From the NCBI RefSeq assembly GCF_001595965.1, contig NZ_LOJI01000001.1, forward strand, positions 1 through 64,000: DNA of 64,000 nucleotides. Direction: 5' to 3'. The notes under the pieces are model-generated. The model worked only from the letters and a program-made list of their open reading frames with translations, ran no database searches and was not told where the DNA came from. This DNA comes from Polynucleobacter yangtzensis (GTDB lineage Bacteria > Pseudomonadota > Gammaproteobacteria > Burkholderiales > Burkholderiaceae). Position numbers and translations under genes: made by a program. Below, in pieces: positions 55,584-64,000 of the stretch (position 1 is its first letter; each line of letters opens with the position of its first letter).

Positions 55584-56195
55584 ATGCGCCTTCTCACCAT
55601 CTCCACAGGCAAAGTCATGCCCCTGTTCGGTAACCATCACCCCGACTACAAATCCGTTGCTTCTGCAATTCGTAAGAAAGCGGTGAGCACTTTAGACAAT
55701 CCTGTTACCGTCAAGATTGCTACTCTTGGTATAGAAGGTGATGAGCAGGCAGACTTATCCGTACACGGTGGTATTGAAAAGGCCATCTATGTTTATCCAG
55801 CAGAACACTATGCGTTTTGGAACGAACTACTGACTCGTGAAACCAAACAGTCTGTTCATTTAGAGCATGGGGCTATTGGCGAAAATTTCACAATAGAGGG
55901 CCTACTAGAAACAGAGGTGTTTGTTGGTGATCGACTGCGGATTGGGGAATTGGAATTTGCAGTTGTCAAACTACGTGAACCCTGCTTTAAATTTAATGCT
56001 GCCATGCGCTACAAAGGCGCCACAAAGGCAATGCTGCAATCAGGCTTTAGTGGCTGGTATTTGCGGGTGATCAAAACCGGAGCGCTTGCTGCTGGTGCTC
56101 AAATTGAACTCATCCCAGGATCAAGAGAAACCTCTATCGCCCAGCAAAATTACAAGCTCTTAAACAATCGGAATCAAAAAGATTTGTGGGAATAA
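55584..56195 (+). CDS. MOSC domain protein (YiiM-like)
   Basis: The 203-residue protein shows the MOSC pattern: LGIEGDEQADLSVHGGIEKA, then HGAIGENFTIEGL and the conserved cysteine in VKLREPCFKFN. Family members handle N-hydroxylated compounds with molybdenum cofactor or sulfur carriers; YiiM proteins have been tied to 6-hydroxylaminopurine detoxification. The substrate here is unknown. Confidence 0.87.
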   Translation: MRLLTISTGKVMPLFGNHHPDYKSVASAIRKKAVSTLDNPVTVKIATLGIEGDEQADLSVHGGIEKAIYVYPAEHYAFWNELLTRETKQSVHLEHGAIGENFTIEGLLETEVFVGDRLRIGELEFAVVKLREPCFKFNAAMRYKGATKAMLQSGFSGWYLRVIKTGALAAGAQIELIPGSRETSIAQQNYKLLNNRNQKDLWE

Positions 56196-56197
56196 AA

Positions 56198-56223
56198 AAA
56201 CCCGACCATTTCTGATCGGGTTT
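56198..56223. terminator. terminator AAACCCGA/TCGGGTTT
   Basis: A hairpin between the convergent MOSC and transporter genes with an A run before it and a T run after it. It can serve both. Confidence 0.85.
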
Positions 56224-56248
56224 CTTATTTGTTACAGACTAAAGAAGC

Positions 56249-57919
56249 TTAGTCACGTGCGTAGATATCTACGTCTTTGGTTTCTTTAACAAACAGTGTA
56301 CCGATTACCAATGTCATCGCAGCGATGATGATTGGGTACCAGAGACCGTAGTAAATGTTACCGTTTTGCGCAACCAAGGCGAAGGAGATCGTTGGCAATA
56401 AGCCGCCGAACCAACCGTTACCAATGTGGTATGGCAATGACATAGAGGTGTAACGAATGCGAGTTGGGAACATCTCAACCAACATTGCAGCGATTGGGCC
56501 ATAAACCATGGTTACCAAGATCACCAAGAACACCAATATCGCTAACACAGCTGCGTAGTTGATCTGCGCTGGATCAGCTTTAGCTGGGTAGCCTGCAGCA
56601 TTCAACGCATCACGGATTTGCTTCTTGAACTCAGCATCTTTAGCTTTCAAATCTGCTGGAGCCATGCCTTTTGCTGAGTAACCAGTGATTTCTGTATCAC
56701 CAATCTTCACAACAGCTGTACCACCGGCTGGGCCAGGGATAGTTGTATAGCTTGCAGAGTTAGACGCCATCACTTGTTTTGCAATATCGCAAGAACTTGT
56801 GAACTTCGCTGTACCTGTTGGGTTGAACTGGAATGTACATTCATTGATATCAGCAGTAATCGTAGCTGGTGAAGTTGCCATCGCTTTTTCTAACGCTGGG
56901 TTAGCAAAGTGTGTCAAACCATTGAATACTGAAACTGGTGTATTTGGAATGTAAGTAATGATCGCAAGCAATAAGCCGCCCATGATGATTACTTTACGGC
57001 CGATCTTGTCAGACCATGCACCGAAGATCACGAAGAATGGTGTGCCGATTACCAATGAAGCAGCAATCAACAAGTTCGCAGTCTTAGCATCTACTTTCAA
57101 CACTTGTGTGAGGTAGAACAACGCATAGAACTGACCTGTGTACCAAACCACCGCTTGACCTGCAACCAGACCAAACAATGCTAGGATAACAATCTTCAAG
57201 TTCTTCCATTGACCGAAAGACTCGGACAAAGGAGCTTTTGACAATTTGCCTTCTTCTTTCATCTTCTTGAAAGCTGGGGACTCATTCATGGACAAACGAA
57301 TCCATACAGAGATCGCCAACAATGCGATAGAAGCGATGAAAGGAATACGCCAACCCCAAACATCAAAGTCTGGACCAGTGAATTCACGTGTGAACAAAAT
57401 CACGAGCAAGGAGAGGAACAAACCCAAAGTAGCAGTTGTTTGAATCCAAGCTGTGTAGGCACCACGCTTACCGTGAGGGGCATGTTCTGCAACATAAGTA
57501 GCAGCACCACCGTACTCACCACCCAAAGCCAAACCTTGAAGCATACGCAATGCGATCAAGATAACTGGAGCAGCAACACCAATAGTTGCGTAGTTAGGCA
57601 GAATACCTACGATGAAGGTTGCGCCACCCATTAACAGGATGGTGACCAAGAACGTATATTTACGTCCGATCAAATCGCCTAAGCGACCAAACACCAACGC
57701 GCCGAATGGACGCACGATGAAACCAGCAGCAAACGCTAACAAAGCGAAAATGAAGGCAGAGCCAGCATCTAAGCCTGAGAAAAACTGCTTGGCAATAACG
57801 GCAGCCAAAGAACCGTAAAGATAAAAGTCGTACCACTCAAAGACTGTACCTAATGAGGATGCAAAAATAACCTTGCGCTCTTCAGGGGTCATTGGGGCTG
57901 CTTTAGTTGATGTTGACAT
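56249..57919 (-). CDS. MFS transporter of the metabolite:H+ symporter type with an inserted loop
   Basis: The 556-residue protein begins with the MHS signature SSLGTVFEWYDFYLYGSLAA and the GRLGDLIGRKYTFLVT loop, and has EMFPTRIRYTSMSLPYHIGN late. About 12 membrane segments are visible. Between them, roughly residues 328-453, is a hydrophilic insert of about 125 residues with two cysteines (ECTFQF and SCDIAK), probably facing the periplasm, which ordinary MHS transporters (about 430 residues) lack. Substrate is unknown; relatives move organic acids or osmolytes. Confidence 0.88.
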   Translation of the reverse strand: MSTSTKAAPMTPEERKVIFASSLGTVFEWYDFYLYGSLAAVIAKQFFSGLDAGSAFIFALLAFAAGFIVRPFGALVFGRLGDLIGRKYTFLVTILLMGGATFIVGILPNYATIGVAAPVILIALRMLQGLALGGEYGGAATYVAEHAPHGKRGAYTAWIQTTATLGLFLSLLVILFTREFTGPDFDVWGWRIPFIASIALLAISVWIRLSMNESPAFKKMKEEGKLSKAPLSESFGQWKNLKIVILALFGLVAGQAVVWYTGQFYALFYLTQVLKVDAKTANLLIAASLVIGTPFFVIFGAWSDKIGRKVIIMGGLLLAIITYIPNTPVSVFNGLTHFANPALEKAMATSPATITADINECTFQFNPTGTAKFTSSCDIAKQVMASNSASYTTIPGPAGGTAVVKIGDTEITGYSAKGMAPADLKAKDAEFKKQIRDALNAAGYPAKADPAQINYAAVLAILVFLVILVTMVYGPIAAMLVEMFPTRIRYTSMSLPYHIGNGWFGGLLPTISFALVAQNGNIYYGLWYPIIIAAMTLVIGTLFVKETKDVDIYARD

Positions 57920-58130
57920 CAGTAGCTCCTAACTATTTTTATTAAATAAAAAACAACGGGTCGATTATGCTTTGAAAAATTTCAAAGAAATCCACTAGTT
58001 AGGGTAATTCCCCATCAAATAGGATCGGGGTTTTCCCGAGAAATCAGGAAACTAGAGGCAATTTCACAACAAGTACTAGCCTAGCGTCTAATGCAAAGGC
58101 AGAAGTTTATATATTGGAGACACAATAACC

Positions 58131-59729
58131 ATGCAACAAAAATGGGGAATTCGAGGAATGGCAGTAGCGCCACATTCTCTTGCATCTGAATCTGCGCTTG
58201 CAGTTCTTCGCGAGGGTGGCAATGCCTTAGAAGCTATGGTGGCAGCAGCAGCAACCATTGCAGTGGTGTACCCGCATATGAATTCCATAGGTGGTGACTC
58301 TTTTTGGGTCATTCACTCACCTGGCAAGGCTATGGGTGGCATCGATGCTTGCGGTGCTGCAGCTGGTTTAGCCACTAAGCAATGGTATGCGGAGCGAAGT
58401 ATTACTAAAGCCATTCCTTTTAGAGGGCCCGTTGCCGCAAATACGGTTGCCGGAACTATCTCTGGCTGGGGTGCTGCTCACAAACTTTCCAAGCAAGGCC
58501 TAGGTGGGAAGATTCCCCTGTCTCGCTTATTGGCTGATGCCATTCATTACGCAGAAGCAGGTGTACCCGTTACTTATAGTCAATCAAGCTTGACTGCAAA
58601 GAAGCGGGAAGAGCTCAGCTCCATTCCTGGGTTTGCTAAAACTTTTTTAGTGGGTGGTAAAGCACCTGCGGTAGGCAGCATCTTTAAACAAGAACGTCTA
58701 GCCAAAACCTTGCGTCAAATTGCCACTAAGGGAACGGACGATTATTACCGCGGCGATCTTGCAGACCTCCTTGCAAAAGAGCTAACCGACATTGGTAGTC
58801 CATTGCGCCTCGATGACTTACATCGTCATCACGCCAAACTCATTGATCCCTTAGAGCTCAAACATAGTCTAGGTAAGGTGTACAACATGATTCCACCTAC
58901 TCAAGGTGTTGTGTCATTAATGATCATCGGGATCTTGGATCAGCTGAACTTAAAACGCTTTAAGGTCGATAGTGCCGAGTACGTGCACCATTGTGTTGAA
59001 GCAACAAAACAAGCATTCAAGATTCGCGATCAGTTTGTAACAGACCCTGCGTATATGACTAGAAATGCGCAGTCTTTTTTAGCACCTGCTTTCCTCAAAA
59101 AACTTGCCAAGAATATTGACCCCAACAAAGCTTTACCTTGGGGGCAAGGCAAAGGACCGGCAGATACTATTTGGATGGGCGTCATTGACGATGATGGCAA
59201 CTGCGTTTCATTCATTCAAAGTATTTATCACGAGTTTGGTGCTGGCATTGTGCTACCCAAATCTGGTGTGAACTGGCAAAACCGTGGCTGCAGTTTTTCG
59301 CTTGATCCCAATACACTCAATCATCTTGAACCCTATCGCAAACCATTCCACACATTGAATCCAGCGATGGCTTTATTCAAAGATGGTCGTTCGATGGTTT
59401 ATGGAACGATGGGTGGCGATGGTCAACCGCAAACGCAATGCGCAGTATTTACTCGCACTGCCACTTACGGCTTAGACCCACAAGATGCTATTAGCCGTCC
59501 ACGTTGGTTGCTCGGTCGCACTTGGGGCCAAACGAGCGATAGCTTAAAACTCGAGTCTCGCTTTAGTCCTTGGGTTGCAAAAGAACTGCATGCCTTAGGT
59601 CATGAGATAGAAATGCTCGATGCATTTGATGAAACCGTGGGGCATGCGGGTTGCATTATTCGTGACTCATCAGGTACTTTGCGAGGGGGATGGGATCCTC
59701 GCAGCGATGGTGCGGTTAGCGCGTTTTAG
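58131..59729 (+). CDS. gamma-glutamyltransferase family protein
   Basis: The 532-residue protein belongs to the Ntn-hydrolase GGT family: MAVAPHSLASESALAVLREG and GGDSFWVIHSPG in the large part, and the processing site region around PADTIWMGVIDDDGNC, where the Thr would become the nucleophile. The usual NTTH context is altered and no signal peptide is visible, so it is probably a cytosolic homologue with another acyl substrate, not a classical glutathione-degrading enzyme. TTGGAGA precedes the start. Confidence 0.85.
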   Translation: MQQKWGIRGMAVAPHSLASESALAVLREGGNALEAMVAAAATIAVVYPHMNSIGGDSFWVIHSPGKAMGGIDACGAAAGLATKQWYAERSITKAIPFRGPVAANTVAGTISGWGAAHKLSKQGLGGKIPLSRLLADAIHYAEAGVPVTYSQSSLTAKKREELSSIPGFAKTFLVGGKAPAVGSIFKQERLAKTLRQIATKGTDDYYRGDLADLLAKELTDIGSPLRLDDLHRHHAKLIDPLELKHSLGKVYNMIPPTQGVVSLMIIGILDQLNLKRFKVDSAEYVHHCVEATKQAFKIRDQFVTDPAYMTRNAQSFLAPAFLKKLAKNIDPNKALPWGQGKGPADTIWMGVIDDDGNCVSFIQSIYHEFGAGIVLPKSGVNWQNRGCSFSLDPNTLNHLEPYRKPFHTLNPAMALFKDGRSMVYGTMGGDGQPQTQCAVFTRTATYGLDPQDAISRPRWLLGRTWGQTSDSLKLESRFSPWVAKELHALGHEIEMLDAFDETVGHAGCIIRDSSGTLRGGWDPRSDGAVSAF

Positions 59730-60345
59730 TAATAAACATTTTAGGCACGCGCAGATCCCAATAAATAGCAGCTGCGCGTAGCCCAAAAATTCCGAGCATA
59801 CAAATCACAGAACCTTCAACCACATACTGTGGCAAGAAGTTCAGCACTAAAACATAAGCAACACAACCCAAGGTCACCGGAATTGCATAAAGCTCATGCG
59901 ACATGATTAACGTTTTTCTGCCAGCAAGTACATCCCGCAACAGGCCACCACCGATCGCGGTAATTACCCCTAAGATGACTGGTGCAACAGGCAAACCAAA
60001 ATTCATATTCCAAGCTTTATCGGCACCCTGAATTGCAAATAGTGCGGCACCAAATCCATCGATGTACAACATCCAACGATAAATTTGTGGTTGGGTAAAA
60101 AACGATTCTGCGAAAAATGTCAGCACACTTGCGCCTAAGGCAAGCCATACATATATTTGATTGTCCGACCAGAAAGTAGGTACTTCCAAAATAATGTCGC
60201 GAATAGTGCCCCCACCAATGGCGGTAATCAAACCTAGCACTAGAACGCCGAAAAGATCAACGCCACGATCTGCGATAGCCAAAACCCCCGTAACCGCAAA
60301 GGCCATGGTTGCAATGATGCCGATCCAGAAACTAATCTCTTCCAT
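59716..60345 (-). CDS. TRIC/YadS-type membrane channel protein
   Basis: The 209-residue protein has seven membrane segments arranged as two repeats, each with a glycine-rich turn: LGLITAIGGGTIRDIIL and LGVITAIGGGLLRDVLAG. This is the prokaryotic TRIC (UPF0126) pattern, linked to cation or glycine movement. Its 3' end overlaps the convergent gamma-glutamyltransferase gene by 14 bases. Confidence 0.88.
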   Translation of the reverse strand: MEEISFWIGIIATMAFAVTGVLAIADRGVDLFGVLVLGLITAIGGGTIRDIILEVPTFWSDNQIYVWLALGASVLTFFAESFFTQPQIYRWMLYIDGFGAALFAIQGADKAWNMNFGLPVAPVILGVITAIGGGLLRDVLAGRKTLIMSHELYAIPVTLGCVAYVLVLNFLPQYVVEGSVICMLGIFGLRAAAIYWDLRVPKMFITKTR

Positions 60346-60435
60346 AGCAAAGAGTCTAAAGCACTTTGCTTACGCGCTAACTTAAATAACTATTCTGAAT
60401 ATACTGTTAGCCATGAACTCCGATAAGACATCAAT

Positions 60436-61116
60436 ATGACCCCCAAGCTATACAGCTTTTGGCGTAGCTCTGCAGCCTATCGGGTACGTATCGCCCTCAA
60501 CCTTAAGGGTATGGACTACGAAATTATTCCAATCCACCTCAGTAAAAATGGTGGTGAGCAAATGGGAGAGGTATATAGCAGCAAAAATCCCAATCGCTTA
60601 GTACCTTTATTTGAAGATGGGCAGAAAAGCATTCATCAATCGCTGGCAATCATTGAATACCTTGAAGAAGCTCAGCCTGAGCCAGCGCTTCTTCCTAAAG
60701 TGGCAATTGATCGAGCTTGGGTGCGATCTGTTGCAATGGATATCACCAGCGATATTCATCCAATTAACAACGTTCGCGTACTGCGCTACCTCATCAAAAA
60801 ACTTGGCATTAACAACGAAGCTAAAGATGAGTGGTACCAGCACTGGGTCAAAGTAGGACTGCAGAGTATTGAAAAACAATTGAGTAATGACTCTAGGGTT
60901 GGGAGGTTTGCCTACGGCGATCAACCAGGCTTAATTGATATCTGCTTAGTGCCGCAGCTATTTAATGCACTCAGTGCAAAAGTAGATGTGGAGCCCTACC
61001 CCACACTCATGAGCATTTTTCATGAGTGCATGAAGTTGCCCGCTTTTATTGATGCATCCTGGGAAAAACAAATCGATGCTGAAGGGTTAAACCCCGTTGC
61101 TCCACCAAAGAAATAA
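60436..61116 (+). CDS. maiA: maleylacetoacetate isomerase / zeta-class glutathione transferase
   Basis: The 226-residue protein opens with LYSFWRSSAAYRVRIALNLK, the glutathione site of zeta-class enzymes (the SS pair), then IHQSLAIIEYLEE. It would isomerise maleylacetoacetate in tyrosine breakdown or a related ring-cleavage route. No neighbouring pathway genes are seen, so the physiological substrate is uncertain. Confidence 0.88.
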   Translation: MTPKLYSFWRSSAAYRVRIALNLKGMDYEIIPIHLSKNGGEQMGEVYSSKNPNRLVPLFEDGQKSIHQSLAIIEYLEEAQPEPALLPKVAIDRAWVRSVAMDITSDIHPINNVRVLRYLIKKLGINNEAKDEWYQHWVKVGLQSIEKQLSNDSRVGRFAYGDQPGLIDICLVPQLFNALSAKVDVEPYPTLMSIFHECMKLPAFIDASWEKQIDAEGLNPVAPPKK

Positions 61117-62016
61117 TGAGAGCGTAAGCAACGAGCTCACCGTAGTAATTAATACCACTCTAGAAATAATGCTGCCATCTGCCTTGTAATACTGGGCCAA
61201 CATAAAAGGCCCGGTGCCAGTGGGCAAGGCGCTCAAAATCACAATAGCGCTTACCCATAATTCAGGCAAGCCCAAAATCGGACCCGCAATCATCCAGGCA
61301 ATTAAAGGTTGCAGTATTAACTTTGCCAAACTAATACCCCATGCCCTTCCTGGAGGAGCAGTACTTTTTTGAATGAGAAACAAACCGATTGAAACTAAAG
61401 CGCATGGCGTAGAAGCGGCCGCCAAAAATGAGATCACTTGTGCAATCGGATCATACAAAGTCAATTCGCTAGAAGCCCATATCAAACCAGCGACTGGAGC
61501 TATGAGTAATGGATTGGTACACAAGGATTTAATAACGCTTAAGACAATCTCATGTGACTTCTTGTGTGACAAGATGCCAATCTCTATAAATACTGTTGCT
61601 AAAGCAAACATCACAAATACTATGAAGGTTGAAATAATGGCTGGAGCCAGTCCATCTTGACCAAGGGCGAGTGCGCACAATGGAATGCCCATGTATCCAG
61701 TATTTGAATAAGATGCACTGAGCCCATCAAAGCTGGCGGCAGCTAAGTCTCGATGACGTATCCAGCTCACCAGTAACACTAAGGCAAAAACAATTAAGCA
61801 ACTCAGGAAAAATGCCGTGATAAAGCCAGGCTGCCATAGTGTTTGCCATCCGCTATTGACGGCAAAGTTAAATAGTTGAGCAGGCAAAGCGAGCCAAACA
61901 ACAAACCGGTTTAACTCAGTAGAGGCATTGATGCCTAACTTACCAGCGCGCCCACCAACATACCCAATCAGTATGAGCAAGAAAACAGGTAAAACTACAT
62001 TGAATACGTAGAGCAA
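61087..62016 (-). CDS. AEC family transporter
   Basis: The 309-residue protein has about ten membrane segments with the family pattern FNVVLPVFLLILIGYVGGRA, NTGYMGIPLCALALG and ALPTGTGPFMLAQYY. AEC carriers export small organic acids or auxin-like molecules; the substrate is unknown. Its 3' end overlaps the convergent maiA by 30 bases. It starts 15 bases after the carbonic anhydrase family gene, so the two are probably cotranscribed. Confidence 0.88.
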   Translation of the reverse strand: MLYVFNVVLPVFLLILIGYVGGRAGKLGINASTELNRFVVWLALPAQLFNFAVNSGWQTLWQPGFITAFFLSCLIVFALVLLVSWIRHRDLAAASFDGLSASYSNTGYMGIPLCALALGQDGLAPAIISTFIVFVMFALATVFIEIGILSHKKSHEIVLSVIKSLCTNPLLIAPVAGLIWASSELTLYDPIAQVISFLAAASTPCALVSIGLFLIQKSTAPPGRAWGISLAKLILQPLIAWMIAGPILGLPELWVSAIVILSALPTGTGPFMLAQYYKADGSIISRVVLITTVSSLLTLSLFLWWSNGV

Positions 62017-62031
62017 AATTTATTGAGGAGG

Positions 62032-62556
62032 TTAGGCAATCTTTTTCAGCGTCTTGACATAACGCTGTGCATTTTTCACGTAACGTCCAGCGATATCGTG
62101 AATCCCCGCTATTTGCTCTGCAGTTAGCTCTTTCACCGCTTTTGCTGGCGTTCCTAAAATCATAGAGCCGTCCGGAAATTCTTTTCCTTCGGTAACAAGA
62201 GCACCAGCACCCACTAGGCAATTTTTACCAATCTTGGCGCCATTCAAAATTACTGCGCCAATGCCAATCAAACTCCCGTCGCCAATCTGACAACCGTGCA
62301 GCATCACTTGATGTCCAACGGTGACACCCTTACCAATCATGAGTGGATATCCAGGATCGGTATGCAATACAGATGCGTCTTGCACATTACTACCTGCGCC
62401 AATTTGAATGAGGTCGTTATCGCCACGGATCACGACTTTGGGCCAGATGCTTGCATCTTGATGAAGCTCTACTTTGCCGATCACTTCTGCACTCTCAGCA
62501 ACCCAAGCTCCCTCAGCTAAATGAGGGGCATTTCCGTCTAGTTCAAATATAGCCAT
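62032..62556 (-). CDS. gamma carbonic anhydrase family protein
   Basis: The 174-residue protein is a left-handed beta-helix of hexapeptide repeats with the metal histidines of the family in VLHTDPGYP and [17 protein letters not shown]. Some members are carbonic anhydrases, others only bind zinc (YrdA, PaaY-like). The C-terminal helix ([19 protein letters not shown]) is normal. Confidence 0.9.
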   Translation of the reverse strand: MAIFELDGNAPHLAEGAWVAESAEVIGKVELHQDASIWPKVVIRGDNDLIQIGAGSNVQDASVLHTDPGYPLMIGKGVTVGHQVMLHGCQIGDGSLIGIGAVILNGAKIGKNCLVGAGALVTEGKEFPDGSMILGTPAKAVKELTAEQIAGIHDIAGRYVKNAQRYVKTLKKIA

Positions 62557-62613
62557 GACTCATTATAGGTATGAATCAGGCTATAGATGAACAGCCTTGC
62601 ACTAAAAAATCAA

Positions 62614-63816
62614 TTACCAGTTAGGCTCGCGATCCGGTGATGAAGAAATGCGATGCACACTTAAATCAGCGCCTTCAAATTCCTCTTCTTGAGACATGCG
62701 AATACCTAAGGTCGCCTTCAGGGCTCCGTATACAACAAAACCACCGATCAGTGCGATACCTACCCCTAAGGCACTACCAATCAGCTGCCCGGTAAAAGTG
62801 ATACCGCCGAGACCACCAAAAGCTTTGGTACCAAAAATACCTGCGGCTAGACCTCCCCACAAACCGCACAGACCGTGTAATGGCCAAACACCGAGAACAT
62901 CATCCAACTTCCAGCGGTTTTGTACCAAGGTAAACATATATACAAACAGTCCACCAGCAACCAATCCAACAAACAAAGCGCCAAGAGGGTGCATTAAATC
63001 TGAGCCTGCACAAACTGCTACCAAGCCAGCGAGAGGGCCGTTATAGGTAAAACCTGGATCGTTTCGACCAACTACCCAAGCAGCCAATGTACCACCAACC
63101 ATTGCCATTAAGGAGTTCATTGCAACCAAGCCACTGATCTTGTCGATTGTTTGAGCGCTCATCACGTTAAAGCCAAACCAACCTACCGCCAAAATCCAAG
63201 CGCCTAAGGCCAAGAAAGGAATGCTTGATGGTGGATGAGCAGAAATTTGACCTTCTTTTGTATAGCGTCCACGGCGAGCGCCTAACAGAATAACGGCCGG
63301 CAATGCAATCCAACCACCAACGGCATGCACGACAACTGAACCTGCAAAGTCATGGAACTCTTCACCTGTTAGACCTTTAATCCAAGCCTGAATACCGTAA
63401 TGTTGATTCCAGGCGATACCCTCGAAGAAGGGGTAAATAAAACCCACCAAGATAAAAGTAGCAATAAGCTGAGGATTAAATTTAGCGCGCTCTGCAATAC
63501 CACCAGAAATAATTGCTGGAATAGCTGCAGCAAAAGTAAGTAAGAAGAAAAACTTCACTAACTCATAGCCGTTCTTCTCAGCGAGCAACTCTGCACCAGA
63601 GAAAAAGTTCACACCATAAGCGATGCTGTAACCAATGAAAAAATACGCAATGGTTGAAACCGCAAAGTCCACCAAGATTTTTACCAAAGCATTTACCTGG
63701 TTCTTCTTGCGTACGGTACCCAGTTCTAAGAATGCAAAGCCTGCATGCATGGCAAGAACCATGATTGCACCAAGCAAGATGAATAAAGCATCACTACCTG
63801 TTTTCAAAGTTTCCAT
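62614..63816 (-). CDS. amtB: ammonium transporter
   Basis: The 400-residue channel has eleven membrane segments with the Amt signatures FALLELGTVR-like (AFLELGTVRKKN), DFAGSVVVHAVGGW, and the twin-histidine regions HAVGG and LHGLCGLWGG. The C-terminal tail (LSVHRISSSPDREPNW) is where PII proteins usually bind, although no glnK gene is next to it here. The next gene is divergent and starts at 63952. Confidence 0.93.
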   Translation of the reverse strand: METLKTGSDALFILLGAIMVLAMHAGFAFLELGTVRKKNQVNALVKILVDFAVSTIAYFFIGYSIAYGVNFFSGAELLAEKNGYELVKFFFLLTFAAAIPAIISGGIAERAKFNPQLIATFILVGFIYPFFEGIAWNQHYGIQAWIKGLTGEEFHDFAGSVVVHAVGGWIALPAVILLGARRGRYTKEGQISAHPPSSIPFLALGAWILAVGWFGFNVMSAQTIDKISGLVAMNSLMAMVGGTLAAWVVGRNDPGFTYNGPLAGLVAVCAGSDLMHPLGALFVGLVAGGLFVYMFTLVQNRWKLDDVLGVWPLHGLCGLWGGLAAGIFGTKAFGGLGGITFTGQLIGSALGVGIALIGGFVVYGALKATLGIRMSQEEEFEGADLSVHRISSSPDREPNW

Positions 63817-63951
63817 GAATTTCCCCTCTTATTTTTTGCATCATTATGGGGAATAAAGAAGTCCAAAGAAGTGCGATATGCACCCTATTAGTGCATGATT
63901 TGGGAAGTATATGGTTTATTATCGTTTTTACATACACCTAAGGGAGAACCC

Positions 63952-64000
63952 ATGAAGAAATTCCTCATTGCATTGGCTGCTTTAGCCTCTTTTTCAGGCT
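63952..64000 (+). CDS. exported protein, partial (runs off the window)
   Basis: AGGGAGA precedes an ATG at 63952, and the 16 residues visible (MKKFLIALAALASFSG) are the start of a signal peptide. Nothing more can be said of the product. Confidence 0.6.
   Translation, partial: MKKFLIALAALASFSG

Overview
The window looks like a betaproteobacterial chromosome, most likely Polynucleobacter or a close Burkholderiaceae relative. This is inferred from gene content and order (recA-recX, sucCD, a pgk-pyk-fba-purCEK-sua5 run, waaF, moaC) and from the moderate base composition. No species call was possible without a database.

Layout. Positions 1-7.9 kb are a patchwork of mobile-element debris: a truncated integrase, two broken genes joined head to head, three partial copies of a tRNA-Phe 3' end with its terminator, a family of 17-19 bp palindromes built on TGTCGTTT/AAACGACA, a GC-rich sulfite dehydrogenase pair (sorAB-like) that looks imported, and an IS30-family element abutting a truncated tRNA-Phe. 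Positions 7.9-13.4 kb hold a Tn7-like transposition module: TnsA, TnsB, TnsC and two different TniQ proteins. Its ends were not found and no CRISPR array was seen.

Positions 13.7-17.7 kb are a Bvg-like signalling operon: a degenerate EAL protein behind a structured leader, a LuxR-type response regulator, and a hybrid sensor kinase split by one extra T in a T run. Positions 17.7-39.4 kb are housekeeping: dacB; the minus-strand glycolysis/purine operon; ilvE, a zinc-finger protein, waaF; an M48 protease, moaC, a pilin, terC, sucCD, and recA-recX with a clear LexA box.

Positions 39.44-54.99 kb are a second, well-bounded integrative island at a tRNA with anticodon CAT (probably tRNA-Met). The tRNA 3' end is duplicated at the far side, and a 21 bp sequence containing GTTACTCAC occurs near both ends, with six copies of the 9-mer beside the integrase. 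Its cargo is defence-like: a SEFIR/TIR-type protein with a membrane protein, a complete EcoR124-like type I restriction-modification system with TAEL spacer repeats in HsdS, small regulators, and plasmid-like replication/regulatory genes.

Positions 55-64 kb return to core genes: a MOSC protein, an MHS-type transporter with a large inserted loop, a gamma-glutamyltransferase family protein, a TRIC-type channel, a maleylacetoacetate isomerase/GST, an AEC transporter, a gamma carbonic anhydrase family protein, an ammonium transporter and the start of an exported protein.
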